Positions 18,367 to 26,590 of a stretch of 64,000 bases of DNA are shown in pieces; positions within the stretch are counted from its first letter, which is position 1; each line of letters begins with the position of its first letter. Source of the stretch: Alterinioella nitratireducens. Its GTDB lineage: Bacteria; Pseudomonadota; Alphaproteobacteria; Rhodobacterales; Rhodobacteraceae. A program made the translations under genes and the position numbers. Location of the stretch: assembly GCF_013155465.1 (NCBI RefSeq), contig NZ_JABJVX010000001.1:372001-436000 (forward strand). The letters are read 5' to 3'. The notes below the pieces were generated by a model. That model had not been told where the DNA came from. It was given only the letters and a program-made list of their open reading frames with translations, and searched no databases.

Positions 18367-18849
18367 CTAGTCCTGGCCGACCCGGCGCGAGATCAGCCCC
18401 AGGATCGACAGGATCACCAGCACGATGATGGTGGCCATCACGGCCAACGGAATCTGCCCGGATCCGCAGGCCAGGCCGATGGCCCCGCACAGCCACATCG
18501 ACGCGCCCGTCGTCGCGTTGCGCACCTTGCCGTGCGAGGTGAAGATGATCCCCGCCGCCAGAAAGGCGACCCCCGCCGTCACCGCCTCGATCAGGCGCAG
18601 CGGATCGACGCGCAGCGCATCGCCCGCGCCGAACTGCATCGAGGCCAGTTGCTGGCTGACGATGATGAAGAGGCAGGCGGCGGTCGAGACCAGCATATGC
18701 GTGCGCAGACCGGCGGGCTTTTGCCGCCATTCCCGCTCGAACCCGATGATGCCGCCAAGCACCATCGCGACGACCAGCCTGATCCCCGCGATGAAGGGAG
18801 GGACCGCGGCGAAACCGCCCTCAAGCTCGTTGAGTATCGTCTGCCACAT
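18367..18849 (-). CDS. MgtC/SapB family membrane protein
   Basis: A 160-residue inner-membrane protein with about five helices. The family signature is clear: RLVVAMVLGGIIGFEREWRQKPAGLRTHMLVSTAACLF (residues ~24-61), with GFEREW and AGLRTH. MgtC proteins are linked to survival at low magnesium and to regulation of the F1Fo ATP synthase; many environmental homologues are of unknown role. It converges on ftsY with 17 bp between stops and is divergent from the DMT permease. An mgtE magnesium channel gene lies 17 kb away. Confidence 0.88.
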   Translation of the reverse strand: MWQTILNELEGGFAAVPPFIAGIRLVVAMVLGGIIGFEREWRQKPAGLRTHMLVSTAACLFIIVSQQLASMQFGAGDALRVDPLRLIEAVTAGVAFLAAGIIFTSHGKVRNATTGASMWLCGAIGLACGSGQIPLAVMATIIVLVILSILGLISRRVGQD

Positions 18850-18866
18850 ATCGCCTCCTCGCCTCC

Positions 18867-18890
18867 ATGCTGTCGGACATGCTGTCGGAC
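18867..18890. repeat. Perfect 12-bp tandem duplication
   Basis: ATGCTGTCGGAC occurs twice head to tail, 17 bp before the mgtC start on the opposite side and 103 bp before the permease start. It may be an accident or a doubled regulator half site; nothing else supports a function. Confidence 0.5.
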
Positions 18891-18992
18891 CCGCGCAGCC
18901 CGCTCGGCCCGCGCATCGGCGGGGCGTGTTGCCGGATCAATGCGCAAGGCGCGGGTTTGGTTCCGCCCGCGTGCGGCGGCGGGGCAATTGCG

Positions 18993-19895
18993 ATGAGCGG
19001 CTGGCTGGTCTCCATCGCGGGGACGCCGCAGGGCGCGACGCTTGCGACCGCGCTGGCGCTGCTGGCGGCGTTCCTGCACGCGGTTTTCGGCGCGTTACAG
19101 AAGGGGCGGCACGATCCGCTGCTCAGCCGGGGCATCATCGACGCAAGCTATGGCCTGATGGCCGCGCCCGTGGCCCTCTTCCTCGTGCCCTGGCCGGAGC
19201 GCCATATGTGGCCCATCTTCGCAGGCATGGTGGCGATCCATATCGGCTACAAGGCGGCGCAGGTCGCCAGCTACCGGCGCGGGGCGTTCACGGTCGTCTA
19301 TCCGGTCATGCGCGGCACCGGGCCGCTTTTCGCCGTGATCGGAGCCTGGCTGTTGTTCGGCGAGGTGTTCAGCCCGCTGCAATGGGCCGGTGTCGCGGTG
19401 CTGCTTTCGGGCATATTCGGCCTCGCCGCCTATAACCTGCGCACCATCACAGTGGCGCGCGAGACGCTGGTGCCTGCCTTGTGGCTGGCGGTTCTGACCG
19501 GGCTCTTCGTGGCCGCCTACACGACCTATGACGCCTATGGCATCCGCGCCACGCGCGATCCCTTCACCTTCCTGGCCTGGTTCTTCTTTCTCGACGGCAT
19601 CACCATGCCCGTGGTCGCGCTATATGCCTATCGCCGCATGGCCGACCCGCCGACGCTTGGCCCGCTTTTCCTGCGCGGGGCCGTCGGCGGCGTCATCGCG
19701 GTGCTCAGCTTCGGCTCGATCATGCTGGCCACACGGCTCGATCAGGTGGGGCAGGCGGCGGTGCTGCGCGAGACCTCGACCGTATTCGCGGCGCTGATCG
19801 GCTGGCTGATGCTGGGAGAGCGCGTCGGACCGCGGCGTTTGTGCCTCATGGGGTTGATTGCGGCGGGCGCGGTGATAGTTGAGATGGGCGCATGA
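18993..19895 (+). CDS. DMT-superfamily permease (EamA-type)
   Basis: A 300-residue transporter with about ten membrane helices arranged as two EamA repeats (about 20-145 and 160-295). The end of each repeat shows the family pattern: PVMRGTGPLFAVIGAWLLFGE and ETSTVFAALIGWLMLGERV (P..a...a...lgE). The ATG at 18993 gives the usual length; the frame is open 42 codons further upstream but that stretch contains Cys/Gly/Pro-rich non-membrane sequence. Substrate unknown (metabolite or drug export). Its stop overlaps the start of yciB (ATGA), an operon link. Confidence 0.82.
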   Translation: MSGWLVSIAGTPQGATLATALALLAAFLHAVFGALQKGRHDPLLSRGIIDASYGLMAAPVALFLVPWPERHMWPIFAGMVAIHIGYKAAQVASYRRGAFTVVYPVMRGTGPLFAVIGAWLLFGEVFSPLQWAGVAVLLSGIFGLAAYNLRTITVARETLVPALWLAVLTGLFVAAYTTYDAYGIRATRDPFTFLAWFFFLDGITMPVVALYAYRRMADPPTLGPLFLRGAVGGVIAVLSFGSIMLATRLDQVGQAAVLRETSTVFAALIGWLMLGERVGPRRLCLMGLIAAGAVIVEMGA

Positions 19896-20521
19896 ACCCC
19901 GAGGCCGAGATGGAAGAACACAAAGTCAACCCGACCCTGAAATTCACCCTGGAACTGGGCCCCCCGATCCTGTTCTTCATCGCCTATCTGTGGCTGAAGG
20001 ACGAGAGCTTCACCATCGCGGGCCACGACTATGACGGCTTCATCGTGGTGACGGCGGCCTTTGTCCCGCTCTTGCTGGCCTCGATCGCGGCGTTGTGGCA
20101 CCTGACCGGCAAGCTCAGCCGGATGCAGATATTCACCGCCGTGCTGGTCGTGGTCTTCGGCGCGCTGACGGTCTGGTTCGACGATGAACGCTTTTTCAAG
20201 ATGAAGACGACGCTGGTTTATGCCTTCTTCGTCGTGGTCCTGGGTATCGGCCTGCTGCGCGGGCAAAGCTGGCTGCAATTCGTCATGGGCGAGATGATGC
20301 CGATGCGCGAAGAGGGCTGGATGATCCTGACCAGGCGGCTGGTCGCGGCCTTCGCGGCGATGGCACTGGCCAACGAGATCGTCTGGCGCACGCAAACCAC
20401 GGAATTCTGGGTGACCTTCGAGACCTTCGTGCTGCCCGGTTTCCTCTTCGCCGTGTTCATGTTCCAAGCCAAGCTCTTCGAGCGCTACATGATCACGCCC
20501 GAGGATGACGCCGAAGGCTAG
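19892..20521 (+). CDS. yciB: Inner-membrane septation protein YciB/IspZ
   Basis: A 209-residue polytopic protein of the YciB (IspZ, intracellular septation protein A) family, required in some bacteria for normal division and envelope synthesis. The N-terminal LKFTLELGPPILFFIAYLW, the FFKMKTTLVYAFF stretch (conserved KPT/KTT.vY) and WMILTRRLVAAFAAMALANEIVWR (conserved W..l..rw..FF...A..NE.vW) are diagnostic. About five membrane helices. Translationally coupled to the permease. Its stop overlaps by 4 bp the stop of the converging pseudouridine synthase gene. Confidence 0.93.
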   Translation: MNPEAEMEEHKVNPTLKFTLELGPPILFFIAYLWLKDESFTIAGHDYDGFIVVTAAFVPLLLASIAALWHLTGKLSRMQIFTAVLVVVFGALTVWFDDERFFKMKTTLVYAFFVVVLGIGLLRGQSWLQFVMGEMMPMREEGWMILTRRLVAAFAAMALANEIVWRTQTTEFWVTFETFVLPGFLFAVFMFQAKLFERYMITPEDDAEG

Positions 20522-21336
20522 CGCGGTTTGCGCGGGGCGGGTTTCTTGACCCGCTTCGGGCCGGGGCGCTTCGGCTTCGCCTTGGCCTCGGCATGGCCGT
20601 CCGGCAGGGCGATGCCCAATTGGTCGCGCAGGACCTTGGGCTTGATCTCCTCGACCGCGCCGGGTTTCAGATCGTTGAGGCAGAAGGGGCCGTAGCTGAC
20701 GCGCAGCAGCCGGTTCACGCTGACCCCGATCTCGGCGAAGGCGCGGCGCACCTCGCGGTTCTTGCCCTCGCGGATGCCCACGGTCAGCCAGGCATTGGCC
20801 CCTTGCTGGCGGTCGAATTTCACATCCATCGGCTGAAATTTCTCGCCGTCCGAGGTGACACCCTTGCGCAAGGTCTCCAGCAGCGCCTCGGAGGGCGCGC
20901 CCTTGACCCGCACGCGATACTTGCGCAGCCAGCCGGTCGAGGGCAGTTCCAGCTGCCGCTTGATGCCGCCATCATTGGTCAGCAGCAACAAGCCTTCCGA
21001 ATTGAGGTCGAGCCGGCCCACGCTCATCACCCGCGGCATGTCCTCGGGCAGGGTGTCGAAGACCGTCTCGCGGCCCTTCTCGTCGCTGGCCGATGTGACC
21101 AGCCCGGCGGGCTTGTGATAGAGCCAGAGGCGGGGGCGTTCCGGGGTTCCGACTTCGCGGCCATCGACCACGATGCGGTCAGACTCGGTCACGTTGAGCG
21201 CCGGGCTGGTGATGGTCTTGCCGTTCACGCTGACGCGGCCCGCCTCGATCATGCGCTCGGCCGCGCGGCGCGAGGCGATGCCCGCGCGCGAGAGGTGCTT
21301 GGCGATGCGGTCGCCTTTGGGGGTGTCGTCACTCAT
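20518..21336 (-). CDS. rluB: 23S rRNA/16S-type pseudouridine synthase (RsuA/RluB family)
   Basis: Converts a specific rRNA uridine to pseudouridine. The 272-residue protein has an N-terminal S4 RNA-binding domain (RIAKHLSRAGIASRRAAERMIEAGRVSVNG, about 10-55) and the RsuA/RluB/RluE/RluF catalytic motif VGRLDLNSEGLLLLTNDG with catalytic Asp (~103). A Lys/Arg/Pro-rich C-terminal tail (about 245-272) is common in alphaproteobacterial RluB. RluB is the best guess by tail and context; the exact uridine cannot be assigned from sequence alone. Converges on yciB. Confidence 0.88.
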   Translation of the reverse strand: MSDDTPKGDRIAKHLSRAGIASRRAAERMIEAGRVSVNGKTITSPALNVTESDRIVVDGREVGTPERPRLWLYHKPAGLVTSASDEKGRETVFDTLPEDMPRVMSVGRLDLNSEGLLLLTNDGGIKRQLELPSTGWLRKYRVRVKGAPSEALLETLRKGVTSDGEKFQPMDVKFDRQQGANAWLTVGIREGKNREVRRAFAEIGVSVNRLLRVSYGPFCLNDLKPGAVEEIKPKVLRDQLGIALPDGHAEAKAKPKRPGPKRVKKPAPRKPR

Positions 21337-21538
21337 GCGCTAGGGCGTAGCGGTTCGCGGGAAAAAGCGAAAGCGCGAATGCGGGGTTAACCCGCGATTA
21401 ACCTCCGCCGCGCTAGGAAAGGGAACTTGGGTGGGGGCACCCTCGGTCTTGTCCCGGATCGCACGGGGGGCTCTGCCGCGCGATCCGGGGTAATGCCCGC
21501 ATTTGACAGCGGCGCGGAAAGCGGCGATTGCCGTGGGC

Positions 21539-21988
21539 ATGGTGTTTACCAGTCACATGACGCTTGCGCTGGAGGAGGCGCGCGCCGCCGCCCGCGCGGG
21601 CGAGGTGCCCGTGGGCGCGGTGGTGATCGGGCCGGATGGCGCGGTGCTGGCGCGCGCGCGCAACCGGATGCGGGAGCTATGCGACCCCACGGCCCATGCC
21701 GAGATGCTGGCCATTCGCGCGGCCTGCGCGGCGCTTGGTTCGGAGCGGCTTGCGGGCTGCGATCTTTACGTGACGCTGGAGCCCTGCACGGCTTGCGCGG
21801 GCGCGATCTCGGCGGCGCGCATCGCGCGGCTCTATTACGGTGCGGCGGACCCCAAATCGGGCGGCGTGGCGCAGGGACCGCGCGTGTTCGATCACGCGCA
21901 GGCGCATCACAAGCCCGAGGTCTATGGCGGGATAGCCGAGCGCGCGGCGGCGGACCTGCTCAGGGACTTCTTTGCCGCGCGGCGGTGA
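21539..21988 (+). CDS. tadA: tRNA-specific adenosine deaminase
   Basis: Deaminates adenosine 34 of tRNA-Arg(ACG) to inosine; usually essential. The 149-residue protein has the zinc deaminase signatures HAEMLAIR (His53, catalytic Glu55) and PCTACAGAI (Cys83, Cys86). I start at the ATG at 21539 (MVFTSHMTLALEEA); the ATG at 21557 would give a shorter but still plausible N-terminus, and an ATG at 21503 also lies in frame. Immediately after the stop comes a palindrome pair (21991-22030), then the converging UPF0173 gene. Confidence 0.94.
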   Translation: MVFTSHMTLALEEARAAARAGEVPVGAVVIGPDGAVLARARNRMRELCDPTAHAEMLAIRAACAALGSERLAGCDLYVTLEPCTACAGAISAARIARLYYGAADPKSGGVAQGPRVFDHAQAHHKPEVYGGIAERAAADLLRDFFAARR

Positions 21989-21990
21989 CA

Positions 21991-22030
21991 CGCAATTTCG
22001 AAATTGCGCATGAGGCGCTTCGAAGCGCCT
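21991..22030. repeat. Paired 18-bp palindromes with CATG spacer (convergent junction)
   Basis: CGCAATTTCGAAATTGCG (21991-22008) and AGGCGCTTCGAAGCGCCT (22013-22030) are perfect palindromes centred on TTCGAA and separated by CATG. They fill the gap between the stops of tadA (21988) and the converging hydrolase (22040). Same architecture and same spacer as 61943-61982. Probably a two-way transcription terminator. Confidence 0.85.
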
Positions 22031-22039
22031 TGCCCCCCG

Positions 22040-22732
22040 CTACAACTCGATCGCCGTCATCACTTCGGGTTCGATCACGTCCACACCGGGCAGGGCCTGC
22101 ACGAGCGTCTCCGCCGATTGCTCCAGAATCGGGAAAGTCTTGTAATGACAGGGGATCACGGTCTTGAAATCGAAGAATTTTTTCGCCGCATAGCCCGCCC
22201 GCGCCATGTCCATCGTGAAATGACCGCCCGCCGCGAGAATGCCGATCTCGGGCGCATGCAGATCATTGAAGACGCCCATATCCGCCATCACATCCGTATC
22301 GCCCGAGACATAGATCGTGCGGCCCTCGCCCTTGATCATGAAGCCGCATTCGGTGCCGCCATAGCGCGGGCCGTCCGGGGTTCCGAAGCTGCTGGAATGG
22401 ACCGCGTTCACCATCGTCACCGCGACATCGCCCAACATCACCGTGCCGCCCTTGTTGAAGCCGATGACGCTGATGCCCTCATGCTCCTCCCAATGGCTCA
22501 TCAGGTCGAACTGGCCCGCGACGGGAATATCCAGGTCGCGCGCCAGATCCAGCACATCCGCGACGTGATCGAAATGCGCATGGGTCAGCAGGATATGCGT
22601 GGCGCCTTGCGTGGCCTCGCCCTTGCGGTCCTCGGGAAAGACCGGGTTGTCCGAGAACCACGGGTCGAGCAGCAGGACCTCGCCGCCGATCTCGATGCGG
22701 AAACTGCCATGGCCAAGCCAGATGATCTTCAT
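22040..22732 (-). CDS. UPF0173-type metal-dependent hydrolase (beta-lactamase fold)
   Basis: A 230-residue single-domain metallo-beta-lactamase-fold protein. The metal-binding motif THAHFDHVAD (about 50-59) is present, with further ligands likely at the histidine of AVHSSS (~111), the aspartate in YVSGDTDV (~142-149) and IPCHYKTF (~196). These match the YtkL/UPF0173 family of predicted Zn-dependent hydrolases; the substrate is not known. Divergent from gatC with 158 bp between starts. Confidence 0.87.
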   Translation of the reverse strand: MKIIWLGHGSFRIEIGGEVLLLDPWFSDNPVFPEDRKGEATQGATHILLTHAHFDHVADVLDLARDLDIPVAGQFDLMSHWEEHEGISVIGFNKGGTVMLGDVAVTMVNAVHSSSFGTPDGPRYGGTECGFMIKGEGRTIYVSGDTDVMADMGVFNDLHAPEIGILAAGGHFTMDMARAGYAAKKFFDFKTVIPCHYKTFPILEQSAETLVQALPGVDVIEPEVMTAIEL

Positions 22733-22890
22733 GTCTCTTCTCCCCTTCCTGTGCTGTCGTTGCTGTCAAACTATGGGCGGGTGCGCCCGCGTTTCAATGC
22801 AAAACCCCGTCAAGGGGCGCTTGCGGGCGCGCCCGCGCGGCGATACACCCTTGCGCGATCCGAAGTCCCTGGAAAGGTAGGCCAAGCTCC

Positions 22891-23178
22891 ATGTCCATTG
22901 ATATCGAAACCGCCGCCCGCGTCGCCAAGCTGGCCCGCATCAAGGTGGAGCCCGAGGCGCTGCCGGCGCTGGCCGATGAGTTCAACGCCATTCTCGGCTT
23001 CATCGAGCAACTGGGCGAACTGGATGTGGAGAACGTCGAGCCGATGACCTCGGTCACGCCGATGCGCCTGCCACGCCGGGCCGATGTGGTGACGGATGGG
23101 GACCAGCAGGCCAAGGTGCTGGCCAACGCCCCCGATGCGCGTGAGGGGTTCTTTGCCGTGCCGAAGGTGGTGGAATGA
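22891..23178 (+). CDS. gatC: Asp-tRNA(Asn)/Glu-tRNA(Gln) amidotransferase subunit C
   Basis: Small subunit of the GatCAB complex that makes Gln-tRNA(Gln) and/or Asn-tRNA(Asn) by transamidation. The 95-residue protein has the normal length and the conserved ends: [35 protein letters not shown] and [19 protein letters not shown]..., [11 protein letters not shown] at the C-terminus. Its stop overlaps the gatA start. gatB is not in the window. Confidence 0.96.
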   Translation: MSIDIETAARVAKLARIKVEPEALPALADEFNAILGFIEQLGELDVENVEPMTSVTPMRLPRRADVVTDGDQQAKVLANAPDAREGFFAVPKVVE

Positions 23179-24662
23179 TGACCGATCTGAACACGCTGAC
23201 CATCACGCAGGCGCGCGACGCGCTGCGCAAGGGCGAGACGACATCGGTCGCGCTGACCGAGGCCTGCCTTGCCGCCATCGAGGGCGCGGATGCGCTTGGG
23301 GCCTTTGTCCACAAGACGCCCGAGATCGCGCTGGAGCGGGCGAAAGCCGCCGATGCGAGAATCGCGAAGGGCGATGCGCCCGCCATGTGCGGCATCCCGG
23401 TGGGGATCAAGGATCTGTTCTGCACCGAGGGCGTCGCCAGCCAGGCCGGATCGAAGATCCTCGAAGGCTTCAAGCCGGAATACGAATCCACCGTCTCGGC
23501 GCAGCTGCGCGATGCGGGCGCGGTGATGCTTGGCAAGCTCAACATGGATGAGTTTGCGATGGGGTCGAGCAACGAAACCTCGGTCTATGGCAATGCCGTC
23601 AATCCCTGGCGCGCGGAAGGATCGACCGCGCCGCTGACGCCGGGTGGCTCCTCGGGCGGGTCCGCCGCCGCCGTGGCCGCCGATCTGTGCCTGGCCGCGA
23701 CCGGCACCGATACCGGCGGCTCGATCCGCCAGCCCGCCGCCTTCACCGGCACGGTCGGGCTGAAACCCACCTATGGGCGCTGCTCGCGGTGGGGGATCGT
23801 GGCCTTTGCCTCGTCGCTGGACCAGGCCGGACCGATGACCAAGACGGTGCGCGATGCGGCCATCATGGGCACGGCGATGATGGGCCATGACGCGCGCGAC
23901 AGCACCTCGGCCGATATGGCTGTCCCCGATTTCGAGGCGATGCTGACCGGCGATATTAAGGGCAAGGTGATCGGCATCCCCAGGGAATACCGCATGGAGG
24001 GCATGCCCGCCGCGATCGAGCGGCTGTGGCAGGACGGCGCGGAAATGCTCAAGGATGCGGGCGCCGAGATCCGCGACATCTCGCTGCCGCATACCAAATA
24101 CGCGCTGCCCGCCTATTACGTGGTGGCGCCCGCCGAGGCGTCGTCCAATCTGGCGCGCTATGACGGCGTGCGCTTCGGCTACCGGGCCGATCTGGCGCAG
24201 GGCGACGGCATCACCGAAATGTACGAGAAGACCCGCGCCGAGGGCTTCGGGCCCGAGGTCAAGCGCCGGATCATGGTCGGCACCTACGTGCTGTCGGCGG
24301 GCTTCTACGACGCCTATTACAATCGCGCCCGCAAGGTCCGCGCCCTGATCAAGCGCGATTTCGAGGAGGCGTTCGCAGCCGGTGTCGACAGCATCCTGAC
24401 GCCCGCCACGCCGTCCGCCGCGTTTGAGTTGGGCCAGACCCATACCGACCCGGTCGAGATGTATCTCAACGATGTCTTCACCGTGACCGTCAACCTCGCC
24501 GGTCTGCCGGGGATCGCGGTGCCGACGGGGCAGAATTCGCGCGGGCTGCCGGTGGGGCTGCAACTGATCGGACGGCCCTGGGAAGAGGGCGACCTGCTCA
24601 ACACCGCCTACGCGCTGGAACGCGCGGCGGGTTTTGTGGCGAAACCGGAGAAATGGTGGTAA
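23175..24662 (+). CDS. gatA: Asp-tRNA(Asn)/Glu-tRNA(Gln) amidotransferase subunit A
   Basis: Glutaminase subunit that releases ammonia for transamidation of mischarged tRNA. The 495-residue protein is an amidase-signature enzyme: catalytic Lys in [14 protein letters not shown] (about 74-87) and the Ser-cisSer-Lys region [19 protein letters not shown] followed by [15 protein letters not shown] (about 154-185). NEEDMG-like N-terminal pattern is [14 protein letters not shown]. The start is the first of two adjacent ATGs, overlapping gatC, so the pair is co-translated. Confidence 0.97.
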   Translation: MMTDLNTLTITQARDALRKGETTSVALTEACLAAIEGADALGAFVHKTPEIALERAKAADARIAKGDAPAMCGIPVGIKDLFCTEGVASQAGSKILEGFKPEYESTVSAQLRDAGAVMLGKLNMDEFAMGSSNETSVYGNAVNPWRAEGSTAPLTPGGSSGGSAAAVAADLCLAATGTDTGGSIRQPAAFTGTVGLKPTYGRCSRWGIVAFASSLDQAGPMTKTVRDAAIMGTAMMGHDARDSTSADMAVPDFEAMLTGDIKGKVIGIPREYRMEGMPAAIERLWQDGAEMLKDAGAEIRDISLPHTKYALPAYYVVAPAEASSNLARYDGVRFGYRADLAQGDGITEMYEKTRAEGFGPEVKRRIMVGTYVLSAGFYDAYYNRARKVRALIKRDFEEAFAAGVDSILTPATPSAAFELGQTHTDPVEMYLNDVFTVTVNLAGLPGIAVPTGQNSRGLPVGLQLIGRPWEEGDLLNTAYALERAAGFVAKPEKWW

Positions 24663-24711
24663 ACCCCTGTCAAAACGCTTGCGGCAAGACGATTTGGGCA
24701 GAGGACGGACA

Positions 24712-25365
24712 ATGCGGAACATGATGGCATTCGGGCTTGGCCTCCTGGCTCTGGCGGCCTGCGCGCGGGTGCCGGACGATACCGGGGTGGGGTTCGGCCC
24801 CTATGATGCGACGGCACAGGCGCGCGCGGCGCGGGCCACCGCCCCGCAACCGCAGTCAGCGCCTGCCGCCCAATCCGCGGGCAGCACCGCCGACATCGCC
24901 GCCGTCGCGGGCGGTGCGATTGCCGCCGCCGAGGCCCGCCCCGCAGCCACCCCCGGCGCTGCCGCGATTTCGGATGAGCAGAATTTCGACGCCGTTTCCG
25001 CCCGCGAAAGCATCGAAAGCGACGCCGAACGCCGCCAGCGCATGATCGAACAGCGCGTCGAGATCGCGCCGACCGCGCTGCCCGCGCGCACCGGCAATGC
25101 GGGGCCGAACATCATCGAATATGCCGTCACCACGACCCATCCCGTGGGCCAGCAGGTCTATTCGCGCAACACGCTGTTCTCCGGCAACCGGCATGAACGC
25201 AACTGCCGCAGCTACCGCTCCGACGACCTGGCGCAGGAGGCGTTCCTGGCCGCGGGAGGGCCAGAGCGCGACCGGCAGGCGCTGGACCCCGATGGCGACG
25301 GCTATGCCTGCGGATGGGATCCGAGCGTCTTCCGCAACGCCGCCGCCGCTGCCCGTAACCAGTGA
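24712..25365 (+). CDS. Lipoprotein with C-terminal excalibur-like calcium loop
   Basis: A 217-residue predicted lipoprotein: MRNMMAFGLGLLALAACA has a lipobox ending LAAC. Residues 20-100 are Ala/Pro/Gln-rich and low-complexity. The C-terminal ~50 residues (NCRSYRSDDLAQEAFLAAGG, then LDPDGDGYACGW) resemble excalibur domains: a Cys pair framing a D-x-D-x-D-G calcium loop. The ATG at 24712 follows GAGGA; the upstream open frame lacks a signal. The stop overlaps the GTG start of the amidase gene, suggesting a shared envelope role. Confidence 0.8.
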   Translation: MRNMMAFGLGLLALAACARVPDDTGVGFGPYDATAQARAARATAPQPQSAPAAQSAGSTADIAAVAGGAIAAAEARPAATPGAAAISDEQNFDAVSARESIESDAERRQRMIEQRVEIAPTALPARTGNAGPNIIEYAVTTTHPVGQQVYSRNTLFSGNRHERNCRSYRSDDLAQEAFLAAGGPERDRQALDPDGDGYACGWDPSVFRNAAAAARNQ

Positions 25366-26036
25366 GCCTGTCGCCAAATTTCACCAATCGGCGCAATGGG
25401 TTGCGGCCCGAACTTGTGGTGATCCACTACACCGCGATGGCGGATTGCGAGGCCGCCGAACGGGTGCTCTGCGATCCCGCGCGCGAGGTCTCGGCGCATT
25501 ACCTGATCTCGGAGGCAGGCGGGATCCGCGCGCTGGTCGATGAGGAGATGCGCGCCTGGCATGCGGGCGCGGGCGCATGGGCGGGGCGTGACGATGTCAA
25601 TTCCCGCTCCATCGGGATCGAGCTGTCCAACACCGGGCTGGTGCCCTTCGCGGCGGCGCAGATGGACGCGCTGGAGCGGCTCCTCGCTCCGCTCCTCGCC
25701 CGCTGGAACATCCCCCCCCATGGCGTCATCGGCCATTCCGACATGGCGCCGGGGCGCAAGATCGATCCTGGCCCGCGCTTCGACTGGCGGCGGCTGGCGC
25801 GGCAGGGGCTGGCGGTCTGGCCCGATAACCGCGATGCCCCGGCGCCGGATATGGAACGGTTCCGCGCGGCGGCGCTTGAGTTCGGTTATCCGGCGGTGGA
25901 CGACGATTTGCTGCTGCAAACGGTGCGATTGCGGTTTCGGCCTTGTTTTGATGGGCCGTTTGATGCGCGGGATATGGCGATCATAACCGACCTCGCGGAA
26001 CGGTTCGGCATTGACCGGCGGGGGCCGAGCGCCTAG
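25362..26036 (+). CDS. N-acetylmuramoyl-L-alanine amidase (AmpD/AmiD type)
   Basis: Zinc amidase that cleaves the MurNAc-L-Ala bond of peptidoglycan or its turnover products. The 224-residue protein carries the amidase_2 motifs: LVVIHYTAM (zinc His22), SAHYLISEAG, SIGIELSN (Glu/Asn) and IGHSDMAPGRKIDPGPRFDW (zinc His and Asp, catalytic Lys). The last ~70 residues resemble the peptidoglycan-binding C-terminal domain of AmiD. No signal peptide is seen, so cytosolic (AmpD-like recycling) or unusual export. GTG start overlapping the previous stop. Its final codons hold the rnpB promoter. Confidence 0.88.
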   Translation: MSLSPNFTNRRNGLRPELVVIHYTAMADCEAAERVLCDPAREVSAHYLISEAGGIRALVDEEMRAWHAGAGAWAGRDDVNSRSIGIELSNTGLVPFAAAQMDALERLLAPLLARWNIPPHGVIGHSDMAPGRKIDPGPRFDWRRLARQGLAVWPDNRDAPAPDMERFRAAALEFGYPAVDDDLLLQTVRLRFRPCFDGPFDARDMAIITDLAERFGIDRRGPSA

Positions 26037-26045
26037 GTGAACAGC
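26011..26045 (+). promoter_or_regulatory. Promoter of rnpB, overlapping the amidase stop codon
   Basis: -35 TTGACC (26011-26016), 17-bp spacer, -10 TAGGTG (26034-26039); the first base of RNase P helix P1 is at 26046, seven bases after the -10 box. The TAG of the -10 hexamer is also the stop codon of the amidase gene (26034-26036). Confidence 0.65.
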
Positions 26046-26538
26046 GCGCGGAGGGCTGGATGGCCGCGGCGCGGTGTTTGCTCTGTAATCTTCGACGGGG
26101 CCGCTCTCGTGATCTTTTCTTGCGAAAAGACACTGTCGCGGCGCGGTGCGGGGCCTGCGGTGCAAGCCCCGCACCGAGGAAAGTCCGGACTCCCTGAAGC
26201 AGCGGTGCCGGGTAACGCCCGGGCGGAGAGGGGCGGGGAAACCCGCGCGGATCCGACGGACAGCGCCACAGAAATGATACTACCCTGATTTTTCAGGGAA
26301 AAGGTGAAACGGTGGGGTAAGAGCCCACCACGGCCTTGGCAACAAGGACGGTATGGCAAGCCCCACCGGGAGCAATGCCAAATAGGGATCTCGCGTGCGT
26401 GTCACAGGGCCGCTTCAGCCCGAGAGATCCGGGTTGGCAGCTAGAGCTGTCGGGCAACCGGCAGCCGAGAGGAATGGTCATCCATCGGACGGGGAAACCC
26501 GGCCCGAGGACAGAATCCGGCTTACAGGCCCTCCGCGC
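26046..26538 (+). ncRNA. rnpB: RNase P RNA (bacterial type A) with a ~72-nt insertion near P2/P3
   Basis: Catalytic RNA of tRNA 5' processing. Helix P1 pairs GCGCGGAGGGC (26046-26056) perfectly with GCCCTCCGCGC (26528-26538); P2 pairs TGGATGGCC (26057-26065) with GGTCATCCA (26476-26484). The conserved core is present: GAGGAAAGTCCGGACTCC, the ACAGAAA and GGTAAGAGCCCACC segments, GCAATGCCAAATAGG, and ACAGAATCCGGCTTA near the 3' end. P3 is the hairpin GTGCGGGGC/GCCCCGCAC around 26146-26173. Between P2 and P3 sits an extra ~72 nt bounded by 12-bp direct repeats (26065-26076 and 26137-26148); see findings. Without it the RNA would be ~421 nt, more usual for this group. Confidence 0.95.
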
Positions 26539-26590
26539 ATTTTCATCCACGAACCGGCCTCCGCGGCCCATTTTCGGGGGGCACCCGCCC

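Noticed and set aside
18895-18992. Extended N-terminus for the DMT permease (start at 18867)
   Set aside because: The added 42 residues are Cys/Gly/Pro-rich and not membrane-like; the ATG at 18993 gives the usual EamA length.
22794-24722. 642-codon open frame on the minus strand
   Set aside because: Antisense shadow of gatC-gatA, which carry all diagnostic motifs.
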